Assembly: GCA_004375785.1 (NCBI GenBank)
Contig: SOKM01000114.1
Location: 1 to 24,038, forward strand
Length of the DNA stretch: 24,038 nt
Origin: Candidatus Cloacimonadota bacterium
GTDB taxonomy: Bacteria > Hydrothermota > E44-bin80
Direction of reading: 5' to 3'
The notes under the pieces were generated by a model. It worked only from the letters and a program-made list of their open reading frames with translations, was not told the origin of the DNA and ran no database searches. Positions 14,811 through 22,240 of this stretch are shown here, piece after piece (the first letter of the stretch is position 1; every line of letters begins with the position of its first letter). The position numbers were made by a program, and so were the translations under genes.

Positions 14811-17800
14811 CTATCTCACGCAGAGGATTTTTCTTGTTAAGGTTTTGTTGTCAGTTTTCAACTTGCAGAAATAAACACCGGAAGGCAGAATATTCCCCTT
14901 ATCATCCCTTCCATCCCAGGATACGGCAGAAGGCAGTAAGGAGTAAGCAGTAGGCAGTGAAAAGTCTTTAACCAATCTCCCACTAACATCATATATTTCC
15001 AACTCTACAGCCTCTGCTTGTGCTCCTGTGCTCTTGTGCTCTTGTGCTCTGGGGATGGTAAATGTTATGGTTGTGGAAGTGGAAAATGGATTTGGAGAAA
15101 CTGTCAATCTCCATTTTTTAATTTCCACATTCGGATTTACTGTCTCTTCTACGCCCACACCTGAATTGAACAATATCGAGAAGTTGTCTGTGTTATAATT
15201 TGCACATGCTATGTCTAAATCACCGTCAAGGTCAAAGTCAGCGGTCTGGATACCCCAGGGAGAACTTCCGACCTGGTACTTTGAAAGATTGGCAAACGTT
15301 CCATCTCCATTATTGAATATCACCGAGACACTGTCAGCACCATTTATTGAGCCTAACAGGTCAATATCACCATCTCCATCGACATCTCCCCCAGTAAGGT
15401 GTCTTGTGTTGCTTCCAGTGGAATAGCCTGCGGGACTGGCGAAAGTTCCATCTCCATTGTTCAGTATCACGGTAATATTATCACCCCCATAATTTGCAGT
15501 TACAATATCTAAATAGCCATCCCCATTAAAATCATTCCCGTAAACCGAGTAGGGACTACTTCCGACCGGATAGTTAGCAAGGTCTGGAAAATTTCCATCT
15601 CCATCATTTAATAAGATAGAAATATTATCGTTCCCAGAATTTACAACACCGATATCCAGAGCTCCATCGTTATCAACATCCTTTGCAATTACACCATGTG
15701 CCCAGGTTCCAGCAGTATAGATATAGGGTCCAGAAAAAGTCGCATTTCCGTTATTTAACATTATGTAAACGTTATCTGAACTTCCCCAGTAACTTGACAA
15801 TACAATATCTATGTCACCATCAGAATCAAAATCTGCTCCAGCGATAGAATTCCCCATAACAGAAAGCGTATAAGAAGCACCAACTGTAAAAGTTCCATTA
15901 CCATTATTTTTGAGAATATCTAAGTTAGCGTTTCCAGGGCGATTGTTTATTGTAGCCAGGTCTATATCACCATCCCAATCCAGGTCAGCACCGTACATTG
16001 CTATTGGTTCTTGTGAAATGGAATAAGTTGATGCGCTTGAGAACGTTCCATCTCCATTATTTAACCGTATTGCTACTGCACCTTGATTCAATGTAATCGC
16101 AATGTCTATGTCTCCATCAGCATCTAAATCACCTGCAAACAATCCGCGTGGCTCAACACTGGCAGAATAGTCCTGCCTGTTACCGAAAGTGCCATCCGAT
16201 GGCGTCGTTATTTCAGATGTAAAATTCCAGGAAAAGCCTTTTAAATAAACTCCACTGGACGCCTGGATTGCTTTAGTCAATATGACGGTTACCTCTTCTC
16301 CATCAATGAAATCTGTAGATGGGTCAAGCGTTGCCGTTATAGTTACACTGTCATAATTAATTATTCCAGGGTGGGGACCTGTCTGTGCACCAAACAGAAT
16401 AAAAGTAGAAGAGTCGACAGTAGAAGCGTTTAAGTCTATATTAAAAGTTGCAATGACATCTGTCGATTTCAGCACATCGAGCTGATATTGGAAGGGATTT
16501 GTCGAAACAACAAAAAGGGCATCCTCGTTCAGAAGTATAGAGAGTTTATCTTGATCGTAGTTTGCCGTGCAGAGGTCAATGTCACCATCGTTATCAAAGT
16601 CACCTCCCACTACTGAATGTGGGTTATCTCCTGCATAATAGTTGTTTGCTGCACCAAAAGAACCATCACCGTTACCAAAAAGTACAGTGATGTCATCAGA
16701 ACTTCCATTTGCTACTGTTAGGTCAAGCCTACCATCACCATCAACATCTGATGTAGAAATTGAGTATGGGGTATTTCCAACAGGATAATTAATTGCTGAG
16801 CCAAAAGTTCCATTACCATTGCCTATTAGTATAGAGACATTATTGGAACCTCCATTTGCAACTCCTAAATCGAGGTCACCATCTCCATCAAAGTCACCTA
16901 TGGAGACTGAGTAAGGTGTGGTGCCGCAAGAAAAGTTTGTCGCTGTATCAAAATTACCATCGCCGTTGCCTAAAAGAATGGAGATGTTATTTGAACCTCC
17001 ATTTGCAGTAACTAAATCAAGAATACCGTTATTATCAAAATCGCCCGTACATACTGAGTAAGGAGAGATGCCAACAGAAAAATTTGAAGGTGAGCCAAAA
17101 CTACCATCACCATTGCCAAGTAGTATAGAAACATCATTGGAGTTTGCATTTGCTGTGGCAAGGTCGAGTTCACCATCAAAGTCAAAATCACCACTGCATA
17201 TAGCATTAGGAAGTGTGCCTGCAGAATAATTTACTGCTGAACCGAAACTACCATCGCCATTACCTAAGAGTATGGAGACATTATTGGAGCCTCCATTTGC
17301 CACTGCTAAATCAAGGTTGCCATCACTGTTAAAATCACCTGTGCAGATTGAGTAAGGAGATGTGCCAGTTGAATAATTTATGGCTGAGCTAAAAGTGCCG
17401 TCACCATTACCTAAAAGTATGGAGACATTGTTGGAATTTACGTTAACTACTGCTATATCCAGGTTACCGTTAGAATTGAAATCGCCAGTTACTGCTGAAT
17501 TGGGGGCAAGATCGACAGCGTAATAAGTTGGTAACAAATAAAAACCTGAACCACCTTCTACCATAGCAGTAAACTGCCAGATGTAACCCTCAAGTGAATC
17601 CCCTAATAGTGATTGGATACCTTTTGTTAATGTCGCTGTTACCAATTCTCCACACCTTAAATTATTATCAGGGTTAATGCTCACTATTTTTGCAGCACTA
17701 TCATAATTAACTATTCCAGAATATATTCCTGCAAGATGACCATTGAGTTTGAAAGTAAGAGAAGTAAAAGTGGATGGGTTCATATCCATATTAAAAACAG

Positions 17801-18737
17801 CGGAAACATCAGTGTTATATAAGATATTCAGTTCATTTTGAGAGGGAATCGTAAGGGTAACTTGTGGTAGATTTGAAGCTGCTCCTGGCCCTCCATAAGC
17901 ACCCATATCGTTTCTTGAACCATCAGGGTCGTTATAAGCAGGGTCAGGGTTACCAGAATCAATACAGGGGGAACCTGGTTGCAAGTGGTAATCGCCGTTT
18001 GGCTCATCCACAAATAGAGGGTTGGCAGATATATCGCCTGGTCCAGGAGAGCAATTGTAATAATTCTGTCCATTTCCCCACACATCGTTATAAGAGAAAT
18101 CAGTAGGGACGCTCGAATTAACACAACCCATTCCTTTATTGGAGTTTCCTGTAACAATGTTGTTCATAACTACGGGTTGGTATCCGCCACTGTCATATAT
18201 ACCATTGTTATTATTTGCAATTGTATTATTTATTACAGTGGGTTTTGAACTTATAGATACCCCAGTATAGGTATTATCTATAACTACATTGTTATGCAAG
18301 AAGGGAGTGGCACCGTTCCATGTAGCAATACCTGTACTATTCCCTTCAATTCTATTATTGCAAATTTCTGGTGATGCACCAGTATTACAGAAGATTCCCC
18401 CTCCACCGGGCATACCCGCATAATTGGCGCCGGTAATAGTAAACCCCTGAAGTTTTGTGGTGTTTGTAATAACGTTGCCGGATGCAAAAACCACATCGCC
18501 CTGGTCACCGCCACCGTCGATTATTGATAGACCTTCTCCAGCTCCTATTACAATCACATCGGCTTTCAAGGTTATCTCTTCAACGTATACTCCCGGCGCT
18601 ACCATCACTATATCTCCAGGACCTGCAACATCTATAGCCTCCTGTATGGTCGGATAATCCCCAGGAACATGTATCACTTCTGCAAAAATCTGTCCTGCAA
18701 AAAGTAGAACCACCAAAATAAGTATAGCTTTACGCAT
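14811..18737 (-). CDS. Giant exported beta-helix / FG-GAP propeller protein with T9SS-type sorting domain
   Basis: The 1,308-residue protein has AAGGAGG upstream and a signal peptide (MRKAILILVVLLFAGQIFAE). Residues 20-290 form a right-handed parallel beta-helix: VPGDYPTIQEAIDVAGPGD, then asparagine-ladder repeats and the ending GSPCIDSGNPDP. Residues about 295-395 and 743-845 are SbsA/Big_5-like Ig domains (VSAVFNMDMNPST, VIATFNIDLNAST). Between and after them lie two arrays of FG-GAP/VCBS repeats, residues 405-740 and 855-1195. Each has seven units of about 49 residues carrying a Ca-binding DxDxDG loop, which fits two seven-bladed propellers. Residues 1207-1308 are the sorting domain (VSPNPFSTSTTITFTI, LEIYDVSGRLVKD, GVYFCKL). 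The protein is likely secreted to the surface and binds glycans or protein. Repeats of 7 and 8 nt have entered this last domain. Confidence 0.88.
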   Translation of the reverse strand: MRKAILILVVLLFAGQIFAEVIHVPGDYPTIQEAIDVAGPGDIVMVAPGVYVEEITLKADVIVIGAGEGLSIIDGGGDQGDVVFASGNVITNTTKLQGFTITGANYAGMPGGGGIFCNTGASPEICNNRIEGNSTGIATWNGATPFLHNNVVIDNTYTGVSISSKPTVINNTIANNNNGIYDSGGYQPVVMNNIVTGNSNKGMGCVNSSVPTDFSYNDVWGNGQNYYNCSPGPGDISANPLFVDEPNGDYHLQPGSPCIDSGNPDPAYNDPDGSRNDMGAYGGPGAASNLPQVTLTIPSQNELNILYNTDVSAVFNMDMNPSTFTSLTFKLNGHLAGIYSGIVNYDSAAKIVSINPDNNLRCGELVTATLTKGIQSLLGDSLEGYIWQFTAMVEGGSGFYLLPTYYAVDLAPNSAVTGDFNSNGNLDIAVVNVNSNNVSILLGNGDGTFSSAINYSTGTSPYSICTGDFNSDGNLDLAVANGGSNNVSILLGNGDGSFGSAVNYSAGTLPNAICSGDFDFDGELDLATANANSNDVSILLGNGDGSFGSPSNFSVGISPYSVCTGDFDNNGILDLVTANGGSNNISILLGNGDGNFDTATNFSCGTTPYSVSIGDFDGDGDLDLGVANGGSNNVSILIGNGNGTFGSAINYPVGNTPYSISTSDVDGDGRLDLTVANGSSDDITVLFGNGDGSFGAANNYYAGDNPHSVVGGDFDNDGDIDLCTANYDQDKLSILLNEDALFVVSTNPFQYQLDVLKSTDVIATFNIDLNASTVDSSTFILFGAQTGPHPGIINYDSVTITATLDPSTDFIDGEEVTVILTKAIQASSGVYLKGFSWNFTSEITTPSDGTFGNRQDYSASVEPRGLFAGDLDADGDIDIAITLNQGAVAIRLNNGDGTFSSASTYSISQEPIAMYGADLDWDGDIDLATINNRPGNANLDILKNNGNGTFTVGASYTLSVMGNSIAGADFDSDGDIDIVLSSYWGSSDNVYIMLNNGNATFSGPYIYTAGTWAHGVIAKDVDNDGALDIGVVNSGNDNISILLNDGDGNFPDLANYPVGSSPYSVYGNDFNGDGYLDIVTANYGGDNITVILNNGDGTFASPAGYSTGSNTRHLTGGDVDGDGDIDLLGSINGADSVSVIFNNGDGTFANLSKYQVGSSPWGIQTADFDLDGDLDIACANYNTDNFSILFNSGVGVEETVNPNVEIKKWRLTVSPNPFSTSTTITFTIPRAQEHKSTGAQAEAVELEIYDVSGRLVKDFSLPTAYSLLPSAVSWDGRDDKGNILPSGVYFCKLKTDNKTLTRKILCVR
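14925..14959 (-). repeat. Degenerate heptamer array inside the sorting domain
   Basis: Five 7-nt units in tandem: GGCAGAA, GGCAGTA, AGGAGTA, AGCAGTA, GGCAGTG on the plus strand. They encode about residues 1260-1271 (LPTAYSLLPSAV). The minus-strand form belongs to the same family as the intergenic array at 22190-22238; the 15 bases TTACTCCTTACTGCC occur in both. Confidence 0.75.
15019..15050 (-). repeat. Four-copy octamer array inside the sorting domain
   Basis: Four 8-nt units (TGTGCTCC followed by TGTGCTCT three times on the plus strand) encode about residues 1230-1240. The reading frame rotates through the unit because 8 is not a multiple of 3. On the coding strand the unit GCACAAGA resembles the intergenic octamer NCACAAAG. 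Confidence 0.8.
15153..16175 (-). repeat. Second FG-GAP repeat array (seven units)
   Basis: Seven coding units with Asp-rich loops begin near residues 868, 916, 967, 1018, 1067, 1116 and 1165. Spacing is 48-51 residues. At DNA level they are less alike than those of the first array. Confidence 0.7.
16518..17525 (-). repeat. First FG-GAP repeat array (seven near-identical-length units)
   Basis: Seven units begin near residues 418, 467, 516, 565, 614, 663 and 712, exactly 49 residues (147 bp) apart. They share long DNA words such as GGAGACATTATTGGA-like stretches, suggesting recent tandem duplication. The array matches one seven-bladed propeller. Confidence 0.75.
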
Positions 18738-18768
18738 TTCTTCCTCCTTTTTCTTCTTTTATAAATTT

Positions 18769-18796
18769 ATTATAAGGTTTTTACTGCAAATGTCAA
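18769..18796 (-). promoter_or_regulatory. Consensus promoter of the giant propeller gene
   Basis: On the minus strand a perfect TTGACA (18796-18791) and a perfect TATAAT (18774-18769) are 16 nt apart. Transcription would begin near 18762, giving a leader of about 25 nt before the ATG. The -35 overlaps the left end of the dispersed repeat 18792-18824. Confidence 0.75.
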
Positions 18797-18832
18797 GATA
18801 AAATTCAGCCACAAAGGCACAAAGTCACAAAG
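18792..18832. repeat. Dispersed 33-bp repeat with octamer units, copy 2
   Basis: Positions 18792-18824 match 3987-4019 with one mismatch. Here the octamer part has three units, CCACAAAG, GCACAAAG, TCACAAAG (18809-18832), against two in copy 1. Confidence 0.85.
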
Positions 18833-18903
18833 ATTTATTTTATATAAAAGTATTATCTGAAGGAGTTAAAAAATGATACCTTTTAGTAAATTTTGTTTTT
18901 TTC

Positions 18904-18932
18904 TTGACTTGACTATGGTATAATGGTATTAT
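18904..18932 (+). promoter_or_regulatory. Candidate promoter of the aminopeptidase-GGDEF operon
   Basis: TTGACT (18904-18909) and TATTAT (18927-18932) are separated by the ideal 17 nt, with predicted start near 18939 and a leader of about 35 nt. A perfect TATAAT at 18919 lies only 9 nt from the -35 and is less likely to be used. Confidence 0.6.
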
Positions 18933-18973
18933 GAATGTGAAATAAATGCAGAGAAAAATGTTCAGGAGGAAAG

Positions 18974-19930
18974 ATGGATAAACTTCTAAAAGCCTGTGAT
19001 ACAGCGATTACACAGTGTCTCGGTCTTAAAAAAGATGAAACACTCCTTGTCATAGGCGATGAACCATCGAGAAAAATTGCATACACATTTTTTGAGGCAG
19101 GAAAGAATAGAGCAAAAGAGGTTATCCTTGTAGAGATAGTTCCGAGAGAGATACATGGAGAAGAACCCCCTCTTGCTGTAACCCACATAATGAAGAATAT
19201 CAATGTAGTAATTGCCCCAACATCAAAATCTATCTCCCATACGAGAGCACGGATGGAAGCAAGTTTGAGTGGAGCAAGGATTGCAACACTCCCTGGTGTG
19301 ACTGAAGAGATACTCCTGCGAGGCATGCTTGCTGATTATAAAAAAATTGCCGTCCGAACACAAAAATTGGCTGTTATTCTCTCCAAAGCAAAAAAGGCTC
19401 GAATAGAGACGGAAAATGGCACAAATGTCTCTTTTAATCTCGGTAACAGGGGAGCACATGCTGATACAGGAATAATCCAGAAACCAGGAAGTTTTAGCAA
19501 TCTTCCAGCAGGAGAGGCATATATAGCACCGCTTGAAGGAGACACAAAGGGGGTAATCGTATTTGACGGTTCATTTGCAGGCATAGGAGCCCTATCTGAA
19601 CCAATAAAAATAGAGATAAAAGAGGGTTATGTCTCAAATATATCTGGCAGTAAGGAAGCAGAAGAGCTCAGGAAAATACTCGAGAAAGCAGGAAAATCAG
19701 GAAGAAACGTTGCAGAACTGGGGATGGGGACTAATGAAAAAGCAGAAATCTCTGGGAACATTTTAGAAGATGAAAAGGTTATGGGAACACTCCATGTAGC
19801 ATTTGGGGATAACAGCACAATCGGTGGTCTAATAGAATCCTCAATACATCTCGATGGTGTAATAAAATCTCCAACATTCTTTCTTGACGATATTAAGATT
19901 ATGGAAAAAGGGAGACTGTTGAATATATAG
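18974..19930 (+). CDS. M29-like leucyl aminopeptidase (thermophilic-metalloprotease family)
   Basis: The 318-residue cytoplasmic protein has AGGAGG 4-5 nt before its ATG. It begins with a Rossmann-like half (ETLLVIGDEPSRKIAYTFFE, ARIATLPGVTEEILLRGM) typical of the peptidase M29 / leucyl aminopeptidase group. The second half carries the metal ligands: Glu181 in GEAYIAPLE, Glu248 in NVAELGMGTN, His274 in GTLHVAFGDN, and His292-x-Asp294 in SIHLDGVIKSPT. These fit the two-metal site that removes N-terminal residues from peptides. At 318 residues it is shorter than classic M29 enzymes (about 400) but normal for the leucyl-aminopeptidase-annotated subgroup. It is the first gene of a two-gene plus-strand operon with the GGDEF gene, separated by one base. 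Confidence 0.85.
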   Translation: MDKLLKACDTAITQCLGLKKDETLLVIGDEPSRKIAYTFFEAGKNRAKEVILVEIVPREIHGEEPPLAVTHIMKNINVVIAPTSKSISHTRARMEASLSGARIATLPGVTEEILLRGMLADYKKIAVRTQKLAVILSKAKKARIETENGTNVSFNLGNRGAHADTGIIQKPGSFSNLPAGEAYIAPLEGDTKGVIVFDGSFAGIGALSEPIKIEIKEGYVSNISGSKEAEELRKILEKAGKSGRNVAELGMGTNEKAEISGNILEDEKVMGTLHVAFGDNSTIGGLIESSIHLDGVIKSPTFFLDDIKIMEKGRLLNI

Positions 19931-19931
19931 T

Positions 19932-21971
19932 ATGAAAAGAAAGCTTTTCTTCTCTATCTACTTCCTCTGTGTCATTATCCTCATTGTCTTAAGCCTTCTT
20001 GGAAAATTCCTTCTTTCTCCGGGGAAAATAACAGTTTCAGGAGGATGTATCCTTCTCCTTCTCTTTCTTTTTTTATCCTATATTCTCTTAAGGTATGATA
20101 TTCATATAAGTCTATTTTTCTGGTTTCCGCTCTTTCTTATCCTTTCAAACCTTTCTGTTCAATTGACAGGCGGACTCTCTCAATCAATGTTTTCCCCTCT
20201 CTATCTTTTCCTTGTAATAATAGCCGCATTAAAATCGGAGATAAGAGGAATAGTACTTACACTGATATTTATTTTCATTCTTGAATTCTTCTCTGCTTTT
20301 TTAAACCAGATGATAAATCTGCATTTCTCAATTATTATGTTGACTCTCATTTTCTCATCATCCTTACTCTCTTTTTTCATAGTAAACCTAAAGCGAGGAA
20401 AAAGTGATATAGAAAAAAAACTGAAAGATATTGAAAAAGCTACGAGCGTTCTTTCTACCCCGGCGAGCACAAGCGATAGAGATGAATTGCTCAAAACCTT
20501 GAAAAATAAAAATGAAAGTTTTGACATTAAGGCAAAAGAGAAAACGACAGAACTTATTGACCCCATACTGAATGTGGTTTTTCAGACAACAGGCTCATAT
20601 TCCTCTGTAATTTTTCTGAAGGAAGAAGAAAAGAAATCTTTCTTTTTATTCTTATCAAAATCACACAGTGCCTATCTAAACGATGGCGCTGTAATATCCC
20701 AGAAAACTGGAACTTTCACCTGGGTGTTGAAGGAAAAAGAGCCTCTTTTGAATAATCAATTCCTTCTCGACTCCACACTTCTTGAATATTACACGAGAGA
20801 TGAAAACATAAGGTCTATTATCATAATCCCTCTTCTCGAAGAGGCAAAACTAATTGGACTTTTAATATGCGACAGCAAGGAAGAGAATAAATTCGATTGG
20901 AAAGATAAAAAAACCCTCAAGGTATTCGCAAACCTGATTGTCTCCACATTATCACTTTTCAAAAGTCTTTATTGGGCTCAATGGGATGCAAGCAGGTATT
21001 CTGCACTGCATGAAATTGCAAAAAGATTGAGCCAGAGCCTTGAAACAGATAGGGTTTTAGATGTACTAACAGAGATAGCCCCACGAGTTTTTGACTTTGA
21101 CCTTCTCATTCTCATCCTTTGCGGAGAAAAGGAAAAACCAATTATTTACAAAACCTTCCCCGACCATGACTTTGAATACTTGAAAGGCACTGAGGTTTCT
21201 CTCGAAAGTTCACTTTCAGGTTTGGTTATTGAAAACAATCAAATACTGATAAAATCGAAAAGAATAAAAACCCCTTTCTTTTCTGAAAGAGAAAAAGGGT
21301 TTGAACGTTTTCAATCGTTCTTTGGCGTCCCACTACACAAGGATGAAAAGGTCTCGGGAGAACTTGTTCTTATGAGTAAAACCCCATCTCAATTCTCACT
21401 TAAAAAAAAGGAACCCGTTATATTTTTAGCAGATCTTATTTCCGTTGCACTTGAAAAAGCTAAACTTTACCAGGAGACAAAAGCTCTTTCGATAAGGGAT
21501 GGATTAACAGGTGCATTCAACCATAAAAATTTTCAAAAGAAACTCACTGAAGAATTAAAGAGAGCAACAAGAAGCGGAATCCCCTTTTCTCTTCTTATGT
21601 TTGATATTGACCATTTTAAGGGTTTCAATGACAATTTTGGACATCAGATAGGGGATAGGGTTCTAAAACACATATCAGAAATAGTAATGAAAAATATAAG
21701 AAATATTGATATATTCGCACGTTATGGAGGAGAAGAATTTATTATTATTCTTCCTGATACAGCAAAGGAAGGAGCAATGGCAGTAGGAGAAAAAATTAGG
21801 CTTCTCATTGAGAAAAGACCTTTAATAATAAAGGACAATATCTATTCTGTAACCATTAGTGTTGGGTGTGCTGATTTTCCGTCTGATGGAGAAGATAAAG
21901 ATACACTCATAAAAAAGGTGGATGAGGCACTCTACAGGGCAAAACAGGACGGGAGAAACTGCGTCAGGTGA
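19932..21971 (+). CDS. Membrane-bound GAF-GAF-GGDEF diguanylate cyclase
   Basis: The 679-residue protein has about five hydrophobic segments in residues 8-152, then a charged linker. Two GAF-like sensor domains follow: roughly 200-345 (SSVIFLKEEEKKSFFLFL... SIIIIPLLEEAKLIGLLI) and 355-510 (YSALHEIAKRLSQSLETDRV... FFGVPLHKDEKVSGELVL). The GGDEF domain covers about 517-679: DGLTGAFNHKNF, LMFDIDHFKGFND with metal-binding Asp558, and GGEEF at 599-603. It is therefore expected to make cyclic di-GMP. RNID at 590-593 lies five residues before GGEEF and is a complete RxxD inhibitory site, so product feedback is likely. The stop codon of the aminopeptidase gene is one base before this ATG, indicating coupled translation. 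The signals sensed by the GAF domains are unknown. Confidence 0.9.
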   Translation: MKRKLFFSIYFLCVIILIVLSLLGKFLLSPGKITVSGGCILLLLFLFLSYILLRYDIHISLFFWFPLFLILSNLSVQLTGGLSQSMFSPLYLFLVIIAALKSEIRGIVLTLIFIFILEFFSAFLNQMINLHFSIIMLTLIFSSSLLSFFIVNLKRGKSDIEKKLKDIEKATSVLSTPASTSDRDELLKTLKNKNESFDIKAKEKTTELIDPILNVVFQTTGSYSSVIFLKEEEKKSFFLFLSKSHSAYLNDGAVISQKTGTFTWVLKEKEPLLNNQFLLDSTLLEYYTRDENIRSIIIIPLLEEAKLIGLLICDSKEENKFDWKDKKTLKVFANLIVSTLSLFKSLYWAQWDASRYSALHEIAKRLSQSLETDRVLDVLTEIAPRVFDFDLLILILCGEKEKPIIYKTFPDHDFEYLKGTEVSLESSLSGLVIENNQILIKSKRIKTPFFSEREKGFERFQSFFGVPLHKDEKVSGELVLMSKTPSQFSLKKKEPVIFLADLISVALEKAKLYQETKALSIRDGLTGAFNHKNFQKKLTEELKRATRSGIPFSLLMFDIDHFKGFNDNFGHQIGDRVLKHISEIVMKNIRNIDIFARYGGEEFIIILPDTAKEGAMAVGEKIRLLIEKRPLIIKDNIYSVTISVGCADFPSDGEDKDTLIKKVDEALYRAKQDGRNCVR

Positions 21972-22240
21972 GATGCAGTTATTCCCTCTCAACGTAAATA
22001 TTCAGTCAACTGCGTTGTAGATTGTCATTGCGAGTAAACGAATGGAGCTTGTCCTGAGCCATCGCTTCGCTCAAGGGTAAACTCCGCGAAGGAAAGCAAT
22101 CTCATTTTACCAATGTTGGGAGCAAGCCCCAACGCTACTTTGCTCCGTTTCTCCGATTCACCGTTTCTCCGCTTCATATGATTTCTCCCTACTGTTTACT
22201 CCTTACTGCCTACTCTTTACTCCCTACTCCTTACTATACT
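21972..22240. repeat. Repeat-filled gap between convergent genes
   Basis: No gene is seen. From left to right it holds: the 20-mer 21994-22013 (copy of 2402-2421); a GATTGTCATTGCGAG...CAATCTC palindromic element with GAGCTTGTCCTGAG (22045-22058); a GTTGGG/CCCAAC hairpin near 22115-22135; four octamers of the form CCGNTTCN (22145-22176); and seven heptamers of the form TACTNNN (22190-22238). Confidence 0.75.
22190..22238. repeat. Seven-unit heptamer array
   Basis: Units are TACTGTT, TACTCCT, TACTGCC, TACTCTT, TACTCCC, TACTCCT, TACTATA. The last lies 3 nt from the stop codon of the permease gene ending at 22241. The same unit family, in the coding orientation, is found inside the giant gene at 14925-14959. 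Confidence 0.8.

Noticed and set aside
15153..17525. CRISPR-like array because of regular DNA periodicity
   Set aside because: The period is 147 bp and encodes FG-GAP repeats in one open frame; there are no constant repeats with unique spacers.
18919..18924. Perfect TATAAT as the -10 box of the aminopeptidase gene
   Set aside because: Only 9 nt follow the best TTGACT and no suitable -35 lies 16-18 nt upstream. TATTAT at 18927, with a 17-nt spacer, is the better fit.
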